Source: Sinorhizobium fredii (GTDB lineage: Bacteria > Pseudomonadota > Alphaproteobacteria > Rhizobiales > Rhizobiaceae). From it: 64,000 nt of DNA. Each line of letters opens with the position of its first letter. The first letter of the stretch is position 1. Under the pieces are notes generated by a model that did no database searches, was not told the origin of the DNA, and was given only the letters and a program-made list of their open reading frames with translations. A program made the position numbers and the translations under genes. The DNA lies in assembly GCF_002944405.1 (NCBI RefSeq), contig NZ_CP024307.1, forward strand, positions 2,252,501 to 2,316,500, read 5' to 3'. Shown piece by piece: positions 53,225 through 62,114 of this stretch.

Positions 53225-55279
53225 TCATCCCGTTCGTCCTCCGATATGGACCGACGTTACCGGCTCGCCGCTCACTGCCTCCGCCAGGCTCTGTTGTCGC
53301 TTCAGGTTCAGTTCGGCGTCGATCTGGTAGCGCTTCAGGGCGCCGTTCTGCTGGAGTTCGGCAAGCTTCAGCTCGCGCTCGATCTCCAGCTTCCGCCGGT
53401 TGTTTTCGGCTGAAAGCCGCGCCTTCTCGGCGTCCACGTGTGCCCGCATCTCAAGCTTCTGCATTTCCGGGTTCGGCTGGTTGGCGCTCGCCTGCATCCG
53501 CCGCTGGATCTCCTCCGGCGAGGGCTTCGAAAAATAGAGGTCGGGCGATTTCAGCCCCGCGGCCTCCACCGATTTGGCGATGCCGTTATAAAGGTTGTCC
53601 GGCGAGACATAGGGGTTGTCCGGCCCGAGTGTCATCAGCAGTTTTTCCTGAAGCTGCTGGACCATCTGCACCATCATCATGTCGCGCTCGCGGGTCCCGG
53701 CGCCGAGCCCCACATTCACCGTCGCGTCCATCCCGGCGTTCCAGTGGCGCGGGTCGAAGCTCACCCATTGGCCGCGCAGCCTCACCATGCGCGGCCGGTC
53801 CTGGTGCTTGATGACGAGCCGAAGCAGGCCCTTGAACACGCGCCGCAGGCCCTGTGCGAAGGTGCGCACCATCAGCTCCGTCTGGCCGATCCCCGCCTGC
53901 TCGATCAGCGCCGTTGCCCGCGCCGTCATGTTCGTGAGCGCGTCCGGGGCAAGCCCGCTCGAAGCGTCCGAAATGCCGGTGCGGTCGGTCGCCTCCTGGT
54001 CGAGATAGGAGAGCATGGCGAAGGATTCCTTCGCGACGAAGGGCACCATGGTGTAGCCGAGTGCGGCGCGCGCATCGATGCCCTGGCTGACGCGGATCGG
54101 CTGGCCGAATTTCGGGTTGAGCACGCTTTCCGGATTGGCGATCGCGCCCTCCTGGACGATCGGCTGCTGGTTGTTCTGCCAGTAGAGATTGTCGAGCGTC
54201 TGGCGCATCAGCACGGTCTTCACGCGCTGGATTTCCGCCAGATCGTCGGTCACCGAGCCGCCCTCACGCTGGTGCGGGCGCCGCTCGACGATCAGGTCGG
54301 CGAAGGGCACCTCGTCCCACTCGTCGTTGGAGATGAGGTTCTCCTCGCCCGTGCCGCCGGCGAGCACGATGCGGCGAAGCTCCGCGATGCCGTCGTCGTC
54401 GGCATCCACCTTCACGTAGAGCTCGTAATAGTCCACCTCCTCGAGCGCCTTCGGCACGGCATCCTTGGCCTCGAAGGCACCGCGCCGGCGGGTGAATTCC
54501 TCGTCGTCGCGGCCGCCGTCGCGGGTCGAAGCCGGCAGGCTCTCGATGAGATCCCGGTCGTGTCCCATCGCAATCAGGTCCGTGCGGCGCATGCGCGTGG
54601 CAATGCCGGTGATCGGGCTATCCTCGATCGAAATCGCATCCGGATGGATCAGGAATTCTTCCAAAGGCACCCCGGCCAGCCGCGGCGTGCCCTGCTCGCT
54701 CCGGCGGCGGATCTTCACATTGTAGAGCGGCTGCTCGACCGGACCCTGTAGCGTTTCCAGCACTTCGACCGTTTTCGATTGCTCCAGCACCTCCACCGCG
54801 TCGTCGCCGACAAGCTGGATCAGCGCCGCCTCGTCGAGCCCCGTATGGGTCGAGACCTGAACCGTGGCCTCCTTCTCATACCACCAGCGGATCACGCCGT
54901 TCCGGAGCTTCAGCGCATCATGCGCCGCGTCCTGCACGGCGTCGTAACCATTGCTTTCGGGAAAGACGACATAGTTGATGTAGTCGGTCGCCTGTTCTGC
55001 CGCCGCCTCGTCGCCCTCGTTGACGGGGAAGTATTCCACCACCTTGTCGTTGCCGAGAATGGTGCGGATCAGCGACGGCAGCACCTTCTTGATCGCCGCG
55101 CGCACGTCGCGAGAGACGACTTTCGAGCGGTTGGCATCGGCCGGCACGTCCTTCATCGTGCCGTCGTAATATTCCATCGCCTTGATGCGATCGATCGCAA
55201 GCTCATCGCGATAGTTTTCGCAGTCCTTGACGAGCTCGCTCACAAGGGCGCACAGGCGTTCATCGGTCATCGCGGCCAT
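53225..55279 (-). CDS. Phage portal protein
   Basis: 684 aa from ATG 55279 (TGATG with terminase). Opens with MTDERLCALVSELVKDCENY, then RDVRAAIKKVLPSLIRTIL and the P22/SU10-like portal pattern (AALGYTMVPFVAKESFAML, GISDASSGLAPDAL). Ends in a charged coiled coil (about 615-670), as in large podovirus portals. Confidence 0.88.
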   Translation of the reverse strand: MAAMTDERLCALVSELVKDCENYRDELAIDRIKAMEYYDGTMKDVPADANRSKVVSRDVRAAIKKVLPSLIRTILGNDKVVEYFPVNEGDEAAAEQATDYINYVVFPESNGYDAVQDAAHDALKLRNGVIRWWYEKEATVQVSTHTGLDEAALIQLVGDDAVEVLEQSKTVEVLETLQGPVEQPLYNVKIRRRSEQGTPRLAGVPLEEFLIHPDAISIEDSPITGIATRMRRTDLIAMGHDRDLIESLPASTRDGGRDDEEFTRRRGAFEAKDAVPKALEEVDYYELYVKVDADDDGIAELRRIVLAGGTGEENLISNDEWDEVPFADLIVERRPHQREGGSVTDDLAEIQRVKTVLMRQTLDNLYWQNNQQPIVQEGAIANPESVLNPKFGQPIRVSQGIDARAALGYTMVPFVAKESFAMLSYLDQEATDRTGISDASSGLAPDALTNMTARATALIEQAGIGQTELMVRTFAQGLRRVFKGLLRLVIKHQDRPRMVRLRGQWVSFDPRHWNAGMDATVNVGLGAGTRERDMMMVQMVQQLQEKLLMTLGPDNPYVSPDNLYNGIAKSVEAAGLKSPDLYFSKPSPEEIQRRMQASANQPNPEMQKLEMRAHVDAEKARLSAENNRRKLEIERELKLAELQQNGALKRYQIDAELNLKRQQSLAEAVSGEPVTSVHIGGRTG

Positions 55280-56709
55280 CAGAGAACCTTTCGGGCGGTG
55301 AAATTCCAGTTTGCGTTGCCGTTGTTCGCTCTCGCATAGCGCTTCATCATCAGCGCGTAGCGCGAGGCGGAGATCAGGTCGTCGCGCTCCTTGACAATCC
55401 TGCCATTCTTTCGGTGGTAGAGACGGAATTCCTCGAACCATTCCGTACAGGTGGAAAACACCTTCCAGCGCCCGGTCTGCATCCTTTGCAGCATGTCGGA
55501 AAGCCCGGCCTCGACACCGTTGGTGCCGTCGTCGAAGGTCGCCCGCTCGGAAAGCAGCGCCAGTCCCTGTGCGCGATATTGGGCGGCAAGCTGCTCGCCG
55601 CTGCCCTTGTCGTGCTGCAGCCCGTCATGCGGCCAGGCGAAAGGCAGCCAGGCTCCCCAGGGCTTCAGCGCCGCCGCATGGATGATCGGCGTCGCCTCCC
55701 GCTCGCGATAGAGTTTGGTCACATAGAAGACGTCGGCGTCGCGGTCCCAGGCACAGCCGGCGGCGGCGAAGGGGTGGTCCCAGCCGAAGTCGATGCCGCC
55801 GATCTGCACCCAATGTTTCGGCACATCGAAGGGCTCGACGCGGATCGCCTCCTCCGTCACGGGAAAGATGCGGCCGGAGCCGAGAGCCGGTACCCCCTTG
55901 GTGCGCGCTTCGCGCTCATGGGCAGGGTAGCTGTCGATGATCCTTTGGCGTTCTTCGGCCGTATAGTGCTCGGCCTCATCGATCGTCATGGTGATCACTT
56001 GGCGATCCGGCGACTTTTCCATGAGATATCGCGCCACGACGCCGCTCAGGCCCTTGAGCGGCGTGAAGGTTACGGCAACCGAGCCGCGCGTCGCATTGGT
56101 GCGGGTGATGCCCTCGAAATAGACGTCCTCCGGCGGCTCCTCGTCGAACCAGACATAGTCCACCGTGTTCGCCTGCCACTTGCCGCGCCCCTGCTCATAG
56201 GCCTTGAAAAGCAGCGTCGAGACGCCGCCTGAGACATGCCGCACCGTTACGCTGTCGAGTGCCCCGGACGCGCCGGAGCGCCGGGTTGTCGCATGGATCG
56301 CCGCCTTCGGAATGAAGCCCATGCCCCAGTCCTCCTCGGTCAACGGCGGCCCGACGAGCAGCCGCTGCACGCCGTCGCGCGTCAGCTCGTAGGATTCCGA
56401 GCCGGCGAGCATGACGATCGGCTTCTCGAAGCGCCTCCCCTGCCACCAGTCCGGGTAACGCCCCGTCAGATGCATCGCCGCTTCGGCCGCTCCCGCCAGC
56501 GTCTTGCCGAGCTGGTTGCCCGCCATGAACAGCCGCTCGCGATAGCTGGCTCCGGCCGAATGAAAGTCCCTCTGCTTGGAGTACGGCCGGTACCGCGCCA
56601 GAATATCGGTCCTTCGACGCCGGTCGAGCTCCGCCATGAGCATGGCCTGCTCTTTCAGCATCGCCGAAATCTCGGGCGCGCCCGCGGCGGATGTGCTGGA
56701 GGGTGTCAT
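55279..56709 (-). CDS. Terminase large subunit
   Basis: 476 aa. Walker A-like MAGNQLGKT (62-70), Walker B VDYVWFDEEPPED, ATPase coupling motif ITMTIDEAEHY nearby, and a nuclease domain starting IGGIDFGWDHPFA with later ISASRYALMM. Packages DNA into the prohead. The upstream neighbour is not the small subunit but a divergent GFA gene. Confidence 0.9.
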   Translation of the reverse strand: MTPSSTSAAGAPEISAMLKEQAMLMAELDRRRRTDILARYRPYSKQRDFHSAGASYRERLFMAGNQLGKTLAGAAEAAMHLTGRYPDWWQGRRFEKPIVMLAGSESYELTRDGVQRLLVGPPLTEEDWGMGFIPKAAIHATTRRSGASGALDSVTVRHVSGGVSTLLFKAYEQGRGKWQANTVDYVWFDEEPPEDVYFEGITRTNATRGSVAVTFTPLKGLSGVVARYLMEKSPDRQVITMTIDEAEHYTAEERQRIIDSYPAHEREARTKGVPALGSGRIFPVTEEAIRVEPFDVPKHWVQIGGIDFGWDHPFAAAGCAWDRDADVFYVTKLYREREATPIIHAAALKPWGAWLPFAWPHDGLQHDKGSGEQLAAQYRAQGLALLSERATFDDGTNGVEAGLSDMLQRMQTGRWKVFSTCTEWFEEFRLYHRKNGRIVKERDDLISASRYALMMKRYARANNGNANWNFTARKVL

Positions 56710-56868
56710 CGGTGGCGATGCCCTGTCTGGATAGAGGTCCGCGCGCGTGTCGTTCGTCAGCAGAGGAATGTCGGCCGAGGTGGCGCCGCTGGACTGCGGT
56801 CGGATAAGGTCGATAATGCCTCAATCGACGACTGCCCGCTCACGGGGCGCCGATGGGGAGACTCGAAA

Positions 56869-57210
56869 ATGATCGAAGGCCATTGCCATTGCAGGTCGGT
56901 TCGCATCACCGTGCCGGTCCGCCCTGAAACGCTCGGTGATTGCAATTGTTCGCTCTGCAGCAGGGTTGGCGGGCTCTGGGGCTATTACGCCCCGAGCGAC
57001 GTTACGGTCAGCGATGAGGAGAAGCGCCTCGTCGGCTATGTCCAGGGCGACAAGACGCTTACCATGTTCCATTGCAGCATCTGCGGCTGCATCACCCACT
57101 GGTCGCCGATCGGTCGCAGCGCGACGAAGATGGGCGTGAACCTGCGGATGTTCGATCGCTCGGTCTGGGAAGATATCCCGCACCGCCTTATCGACGGCGC
57201 GGCTTGGTGA
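56869..57210 (+). CDS. GFA family protein (prophage cargo)
   Basis: 113 aa. Zinc-site pattern EGHCHCRSVRI, CNCSLCSRVG and FHCSICGCITHW. Opposite strand to terminase and flanked by a terminator-like hairpin, the layout of a moron gene. Similar in fold to the chromosomal GFA at 33531 but clearly divergent. Confidence 0.85.
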   Translation: MIEGHCHCRSVRITVPVRPETLGDCNCSLCSRVGGLWGYYAPSDVTVSDEEKRLVGYVQGDKTLTMFHCSICGCITHWSPIGRSATKMGVNLRMFDRSVWEDIPHRLIDGAAW

Positions 57211-57215
57211 AAGCC

Positions 57216-57238
57216 GGCGGGTCCTGATCGGACCCGCC
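57216..57238. terminator. Bidirectional hairpin between GFA and DUF3309 genes
   Basis: Perfect 9-bp arms GGCGGGTCC and GGACCCGCC with a short loop, between two convergent stop codons (57210 and 57244). Confidence 0.6.
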
Positions 57239-57243
57239 GCACA

Positions 57244-57399
57244 TCATATCCTGCCCATCAGCAACAGGATCAGGAGTATGACGACCACCACTCCGAGCAG
57301 CCCGGAAGGGCCATACCCCCAGTTGGCCGAATAGGGCCAGGCCGGAATGGCACCGATCAGGAGCAGTACCAGAATAATAAGAAGGACGGTTCCAAGCAT
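57244..57399 (-). CDS. DUF3309 family small membrane protein
   Basis: 51 aa: TM helix (MLGTVLLIILVLLLIGAIP), a WPYSANWGYGPSG turn, then a second TM helix. This is the DUF3309 pattern common in alphaproteobacterial chromosomes, unexpected between phage terminase subunits. Function unknown. Confidence 0.82.
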   Translation of the reverse strand: MLGTVLLIILVLLLIGAIPAWPYSANWGYGPSGLLGVVVVILLILLLMGRI

Positions 57400-57743
57400 A
57401 TCGCGATCCTCCGCTGCACGTTTCGCGATTTTGGCGAAAATTTCATGCAGCATTCCAAGTTACTGCAGCGATTTTGTCGCGTCCTGAAAGAGGACGGCGC
57501 GCTGCAACCAGTGTTTCACGCTTACGGAATGCCGAAGGGTCTCTGTTAGTTCCGTACGGGAAAGCCCGCACCTTCATGAGAGCGCGGCGCGGCGGTGAGC
57601 ATCGAACGCGCCCAACGACATCGGATCGTCCGAATTGTACCGTCGGGAACAGCCGAGAAGCTGAAAAGGCGCTCCTATGGGCTCATTCTCAGCATTTTGA
57701 GAGCGTGCTAATGTTCTCTTGGCTACACGGGGGAGGAATCCAA
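57400..57743. other. Gene-free stretch before small membrane protein
   Basis: 344 bases with no credible gene. Ends with the ribosome site GGGAGGA at about 57730-57737 used by the next gene. No repeat or structure noted. Confidence 0.4.
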
Positions 57744-58145
57744 ATGCCACCTATTGCAAATCTTTATTTCAGAACCGCCATCGTCTTCTTGATCTTGGGC
57801 ATCTCGATCGGGCTCCATATGTCGATTTCGGGGAATCACGCCGCCACTGGCGCCCACGCGCATGCCAACCTGCTCGGCTGGGTCACGATGGCGATCTTCG
57901 GCGGCTATCACGCGCTCAATCCGCAGAAGGCGGCAAGACGTCTGGCGACGATTCAATACGCCGTCTACACATTCGGCGTGGCCGTCTTGATCCCGTCGCT
58001 CTATCTGTTGCTCTCCGGCAATAGCGCGATGGAGCCGATTGTCGCCGTCTCGTCGCTCATCGCCTTTGCCGGAGTTCTCCTGTTCGCCGTGATCATCTTT
58101 TCGAGCAACGAGCCTGTCGCGGTTGCGGCATCTCCAGCACGCTGA
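57744..58145 (+). CDS. Four-TM protein, cytochrome oxidase subunit I-like fragment family
   Basis: 133 aa, four TM helices, with TGAHAHANLLGWVTMAIFGGYHAL in helix 2. Such HAHANLLGW motifs occur in cbb3/NorB-like heme-copper subunits and in short rhizobial membrane proteins like this one. No other heme ligands are visible, so an oxidase role is doubtful. Host-like gene on the opposite strand to phage genes. Confidence 0.75.
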   Translation: MPPIANLYFRTAIVFLILGISIGLHMSISGNHAATGAHAHANLLGWVTMAIFGGYHALNPQKAARRLATIQYAVYTFGVAVLIPSLYLLLSGNSAMEPIVAVSSLIAFAGVLLFAVIIFSSNEPVAVAASPAR

Positions 58146-58215
58146 TCAGTGCTCCACGACGGATAATGGCGCCGCACCCAGCGGCGCCTAGTCGCTGCCT
58201 CTCACGCACTGGCGA

Positions 58216-58605
58216 TCAGGGCTTGGAGGTCGGCTTTCGCCGGGCGCGCGCCTTCTTTTCGAGCAACGGCCGTATCACCGTGTCCAGCGCGCGAATCCGT
58301 TCGATTAGCTGTTCGTTCGAAAGCTCGTCCATGGCGTTCGTGCTTGCACTCAAATCCTTCGGCGTGACCGCAGCAACGAGCTTCAAGTAAGTCTCCGGCT
58401 TCTCCTCCCGAATGCGAGCGATCACACCAGCGCCGTGCGCAGCGAAGTCCGCCTGAACAGCATCCAGGAATGCACCGCCAAGTCGGCCACGTCCACCAGC
58501 AGCCTGTTTCGAAGCAAGTCCCTCCGCGACCGCCAGATCGTCAGCCGTTTCTGTAGCCGGCTGCGTTTCATGACCCACCATTGCGACCCCGCTTGTCTTC
58601 GTCAT
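58216..58605 (-). CDS. Terminase small subunit-like phage protein
   Basis: 129 aa from ATG 58605. GGRGRLGGAFLDAVQADFAAHG, then REEKPETYLKLVAAVTPKDL, a pattern shared by small proteins encoded before phage terminases; C-terminal helical and basic. Normally next to terminase large; here 1.5 kb of host-like genes intervenes. Confidence 0.7.
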   Translation of the reverse strand: MTKTSGVAMVGHETQPATETADDLAVAEGLASKQAAGGRGRLGGAFLDAVQADFAAHGAGVIARIREEKPETYLKLVAAVTPKDLSASTNAMDELSNEQLIERIRALDTVIRPLLEKKARARRKPTSKP

Positions 58606-59468
58606 CCCTTTCGCGGCGCCAAAACGATGGCGTCGACATCGCGGCCGGCGATGCCGCCAGCTCGCGTGCCGCTCTCTGGAAGAGCAGGCATCGAGCGAGC
58701 CACGCACCGTAATACTTCCGAACCGCCATGCGGATTCGGATCGACGCGAAGACGCATCGCCGGCCGCATACGGCACCGCGGCGTCTAGAGACGCGCTGGC
58801 CGCCGTAAGCTTTGATTAGTAGAAAACTACGCAGTGCTGGACTGACAACCTATCCCGGGTCGAAGTGCCGGCATCAACTGCTGTTGCTGCAGGAGGAGGA
58901 CAAAATTCCTATCCTTGACTTAAGGAATACTCCGAGAACCCTGAACGCGCAAGCCGCGCGCCGCGGCTTTCGGTTCGGTTTTCCGGTTAGCCACAGAATT
59001 GTGCGAGCAGCCTGCACCGCCAAGTCATGAAGCGCGGCATGCGCCTTTTCCCTGCCTTCTCCGGGGTGATGCTCGCCGATTATCCTCAGCCAATGCTGTT
59101 ATACAGGCGTATATTACAATCTGCTTGCATAATACATTGGGCTCTGTTTCAATCCTCGAAGGGTTGATGCAAAAGGGCTTGGGCCTAGGTCTCTTGAGGA
59201 ATGCTTCAAACCGCATGACGCTAACGAATACCCCGGCATCGCACCGATTTGCGGACGCTGGACTGATGCCCACTCCGGGCGAGCCATACTATCATTTGAA
59301 TGCCGTCAGCACCCCCACGGAAGCTGACGGCGCTATTTAAACTGACTGCCAAGACGCGGTGCCAACCGCGGTTATTTTTAGAAGCTAAACATTTTGCCCG
59401 CGTCCCGGTCGCGCCGGGAACCAGAAAGGCCCTCAACGCATTGCCTCGCGGGAGAAGGAGTTGTCCAC
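58606..59468. other. Gene-poor stretch with hairpin at 59302-59331
   Basis: About 860 bases without a convincing gene on either strand. GCCGTCAGC (59302-59310) and GCTGACGGC (59323-59331) form a perfect 9-bp stem followed by GCTATTTAA. The 200 bases before it are AT-richer with CATAAT at about 59136. A small RNA ending at this hairpin is possible. Confidence 0.4.
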
Positions 59469-59663
59469 ATGCGCAACCATTGGATCTATGTCGCCATCGG
59501 ATTTATCGCCGGCGCTGCGTTGTTTCTCTCGACTGCCTGGCAGCGCACGCCGCCGGTCCAGGAGGTCACCCTGAAGCTCGAAAAAACCAGCCGTCTGCAT
59601 GCGCCCACCATCCAGACCTCGTTCGTCATGGAGCGCTTCGGCCCTGCCACAGCGGTAGAGTAA
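59469..59663 (+). CDS. Small membrane-anchored protein, 64 aa
   Basis: One N-terminal TM helix (WIYVAIGFIAGAALFLSTAW), then a short periplasmic tail. ATG 59469 after GGAGAAGGAG. No family recognised. Host-like, plus strand. Confidence 0.6.
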   Translation: MRNHWIYVAIGFIAGAALFLSTAWQRTPPVQEVTLKLEKTSRLHAPTIQTSFVMERFGPATAVE

Positions 59664-59743
59664 CGACTCCACGGTTCCCTCGTCCTCCAGCGCTCTTGCG
59701 TTTCTGAGAAGGATGCGCAAGGTACTCGCAACCTGCCGGCACT

Positions 59744-59845
59744 AAAGCGCCGCGCGTCCTTTCGGACGAGCAAAGTCGCTTGAAGCAATTGGAAATACTG
59801 CATGTTTCCTTCACGGCTCCGATTGAAGAAAACATGCAGTGGAAG
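59744..59845. repeat. Rhizobial intergenic palindromic repeat, copy 3, inside the prophage
   Basis: First hairpin GCGCGTCC/GGACGAGC (about 59753-59772) within AAGCG/CGCTT; second hairpin TGCATGTTT...AAACATGCA (about 59798-59841) with an inner CTTC/GAAG. Same order and spacing as copy 1 at 2818-2922, although it lies within prophage coordinates. Confidence 0.7.
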
Positions 59846-59859
59846 CGAGGGAGTCCGCC

Positions 59860-60039
59860 TTGAATTCTGACAAGAAACCCGCTGCGACGATCCGGGTCGA
59901 AAAGCGCATGAACGGCCGCTGGGCCTTCGTGCTCACCTATCGCGGGGTGACCTACCCTGCCCAGGGCCAATTTGGCAGCGAGCTTCAGGCGCAAGCGGCG
60001 GCAGAGGCCGCAATGAAATTGCTTGAGAGGCGCGGCTGA
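59860..60039 (+). CDS. Small hypothetical protein, 59 aa
   Basis: TTG 59860 (AGGGAG upstream) or GTG 59839. TIRVEKRMNGRWAFVLTYRG then FGSELQAQAAAEAAMKLLE: a small alpha/beta protein known from rhizobial chromosomes, of unknown role. Confidence 0.55.
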   Translation: MNSDKKPAATIRVEKRMNGRWAFVLTYRGVTYPAQGQFGSELQAQAAAEAAMKLLERRG

Positions 60040-60067
60040 CGAGCGCCTTTTCGGCTCGCTTCGCGTG

Positions 60068-60466
60068 TCAGTCGTAGGGCGAATTGCACTGGCGGCGACG
60101 GCCACGGAAGGGCTGATAGCTGTTGTCGTCGAAGCGGTATGAGGCATAGCGCTCGAGGCACCAGCGCAGATGGGCGTTCAAGTCGAGGCGGATTTCGCGG
60201 CGGGGGCGCATCCGCGTCCCGGCGGCCCCGGGCAAAGGCCCGCCGACCGTCGCCCCCGGCCCGATGCTGATATCCGGTCTTTGCCCTTGATAGCGCATGC
60301 CATAGCTTGGGTAGCGGGGCAGGACAAAGTCCCTGTATTGCCGCTCGACAAAGAGTTCATGCTTGGAAGGTCCCCCGCAAATGCCGATGCATGTTTGCCC
60401 CTCCACCGGGGCAGCAACTGCCAGCGCACTCAACATCGCCAGGGAGATGATTGATGATGTTTTCAC
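60068..60466 (-). CDS. BA14K-like exported protein 1
   Basis: 132 aa from GTG 60466, which opens a signal peptide (KTSSIISLAMLSALAVAAP). C-terminal BA14K-type motif: HLRWCLERYASYRFDDNSY and a final Cys (RRRQC). The family includes a Brucella immunoreactive protein with lectin-like activity. Another member follows at 60682. Confidence 0.75.
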   Translation of the reverse strand: MKTSSIISLAMLSALAVAAPVEGQTCIGICGGPSKHELFVERQYRDFVLPRYPSYGMRYQGQRPDISIGPGATVGGPLPGAAGTRMRPRREIRLDLNAHLRWCLERYASYRFDDNSYQPFRGRRRQCNSPYD

Positions 60467-60681
60467 AGGCCTAGCCGTCAGTCTCGCAGAAATGCCCCTA
60501 CGCCGGAGATCGCCCCAGGCGCAGCCTTGATCGGGCTTCGATATTAGCAGATTGTCAGCCGCACTTCCCCTCATTTCCTGGCGTGCCTTTAGGGGCCGGA
60601 AAACATCGAACCGAAGCCAGCCCGCCTCGAAATTCACGAGACGGGCGGCGATCATGGAGTTCGGGCTAAGCAGGTCTCACC

Positions 60682-61176
60682 TTACATATAAGGTGAAACA
60701 CACTGTCGCCGCGGACCGTAGTAGGGCTGGAACGTATTGTCGTATGCCCGATAGGACCGATAGCGTGCATAGCACCATTGGGTATGGCCATTGCCGCCGG
60801 CGTAATATCGTGGCGCAGGAGCATAGTATCGCGGCTGCGCGAGCAGCCCGCCGATCAGTGCGCCGGCCGCCAGACCGCCGAACAGCGCGCCTATATCGTC
60901 ATCGTCGTCATCGTAATGGCGATAGTGATGGCGACGGTATCCGTTCCGATAGTGGCGGTTGCTGTAGTGCCCGCGCCGATAATCGCGCCCGCGAAAACAC
61001 GGATATCGGCATCCCCGCCCTTTGAACTGTTCGCCCCGTTCGTAGGAAAACTGCACCCGCTGAACATCGGCGGTCTCAGCCCTTATCGTGGGCATTGTTG
61101 GAAACGCCTCTGCGGGAGGAGGAACGCTGCTCATCGCCGTCGCCAGCGACAGGGCAATGATTGCTAGCCTTTTCAT
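60682..61176 (-). CDS. BA14K-like exported protein 2
   Basis: 164 aa. Signal peptide ([20 protein letters not shown]), an Arg/His/Tyr-rich stretch, a Gly/Ala hydrophobic segment ([19 protein letters not shown]), and the BA14K end ([23 protein letters not shown]). Paralogue of the previous gene with an added glycine-zipper-like part. Chromosomal-type genes inside the prophage span. Confidence 0.8.
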   Translation of the reverse strand: MKRLAIIALSLATAMSSVPPPAEAFPTMPTIRAETADVQRVQFSYERGEQFKGRGCRYPCFRGRDYRRGHYSNRHYRNGYRRHHYRHYDDDDDDIGALFGGLAAGALIGGLLAQPRYYAPAPRYYAGGNGHTQWCYARYRSYRAYDNTFQPYYGPRRQCVSPYM

Positions 61177-61251
61177 TGCCTACACCTTTCGTAGGATATT
61201 AATCCCTTCGAAAGAGAGAATGGCCGAATTCTGTTTTTGTGCCAGCACTTA

Positions 61252-61281
61252 GAGACCGATCACGAAGTGTTGATCGGTCTC
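61252..61281. other. Perfect hairpin in spacer
   Basis: Arms GAGACCGATC and GATCGGTCTC (10 bp) with a 10-base loop, in the 195-base spacer between the BA14K-like gene and the phage gene ending at 61373. No T-run. Could be an operator or attachment-related palindrome. Confidence 0.5.
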
Positions 61282-61372
61282 GACCAGCCTGGCGTGGCCG
61301 GACTGGTTACAGCTCAGTTTCCGGCCGGCCGATTCTCGAAATCCATCAGTAGGTTTATTTTCCTATCATTAG

Positions 61373-61981
61373 TTAAATGGATACTCTCTCGCCGTAGTCG
61401 CGCAAGCCCTTTTCGAAGACAAGGGCGTTCAAGCCACGCTTCAGCCACAACAATTGCGCCTCCGGCATCATCCGCAAGCCTTCATAGTCCATCACGCACA
61501 CGTTGAAGACGGTCGTCTTGACCTGTCGCCCCTCGTCGCATCCGAGCAACACGCCTTCGAGCCGCATCACTTTATCGGACGCCCGCTTGATCTGACGATG
61601 GCGCTCCTCGTTCGTTTCGGGGGCATGTCCCCGCACCCGGTCGATCGCTTGGGCGCGGACGCTTGGAAAGGGGATACCGGTCAGGTGATAGTATCGCGCC
61701 ATCCCCTTCGCATAGTCATCTCCCGCCTCCCGTTGCGCCTCGGTGATCCGCCCGTCGAGGAACAGGCGTCCCAGCGTGTAGCCGGCAAAGCTGCTGCTTG
61801 TTTCGAGCCCGTGCATGCGCTTGCGCGCCGCAAGCGCCACCGCCATCGCCTCCTTCTCGCTCTCCCGCTTGGACCAACCGGGCTTGATCTTGCCGCAGGC
61901 GAAGCGCTCGGCGTTTGCTTTGCGCGGACGTCCAAGTTGCGCTTTTCGCTTGGCACGGAGCTTCTGAGCCTTGCTCATCAT
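61373..61981 (-). CDS. Phage early-region hypothetical protein, 202 aa
   Basis: Basic N-terminus (AQKLRAKRKAQLGRPRK), then a mainly helical body with no catalytic motif that I recognise. ATG overlaps (ATGA) the end of a short upstream frame. Position after the DnaA-C-like gene suggests a replication or regulatory role in the phage. Confidence 0.7.
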   Translation of the reverse strand: MMSKAQKLRAKRKAQLGRPRKANAERFACGKIKPGWSKRESEKEAMAVALAARKRMHGLETSSSFAGYTLGRLFLDGRITEAQREAGDDYAKGMARYYHLTGIPFPSVRAQAIDRVRGHAPETNEERHRQIKRASDKVMRLEGVLLGCDEGRQVKTTVFNVCVMDYEGLRMMPEAQLLWLKRGLNALVFEKGLRDYGERVSI

Positions 61982-62079
61982 GTTTTATCCTTTCGATATC
62001 GGAACGAGAAAAATGGCAGTCGATTTCCGTCCTTGAGGACGGCCTCGGCGCGGACCGACAGCGTGTCAGCCTCGGCCAC
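61978..62079 (-). CDS. Possible very small phage protein, start uncertain
   Basis: Frame ending in an ATGA overlap with the 202-aa gene. From GTG 62079 it reads VAEADTLSVRAEAVLKDG and ends FFSFRYRKDKT. Protein-like sequence extends upstream (HLTWHNFDLRP) with no ATG, GTG or TTG before the in-frame stop. Coupling supports it; the missing start does not. Confidence 0.3.
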   Translation of the reverse strand: MAEADTLSVRAEAVLKDGNRLPFFSFRYRKDKT

Positions 62080-62114
62080 GGGTCGTAGATCGAAATTGTG
62101 CCAAGTGAGGTGGA

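Noticed and set aside
53438..54751. 437-codon plus-strand frame opposite portal
   Set aside because: Shadow of the portal gene.
58999..59340. 113-codon plus-strand frame in the gene-poor interval
   Set aside because: No ribosome site, odd composition and no family; its end overlaps a terminator-like hairpin.
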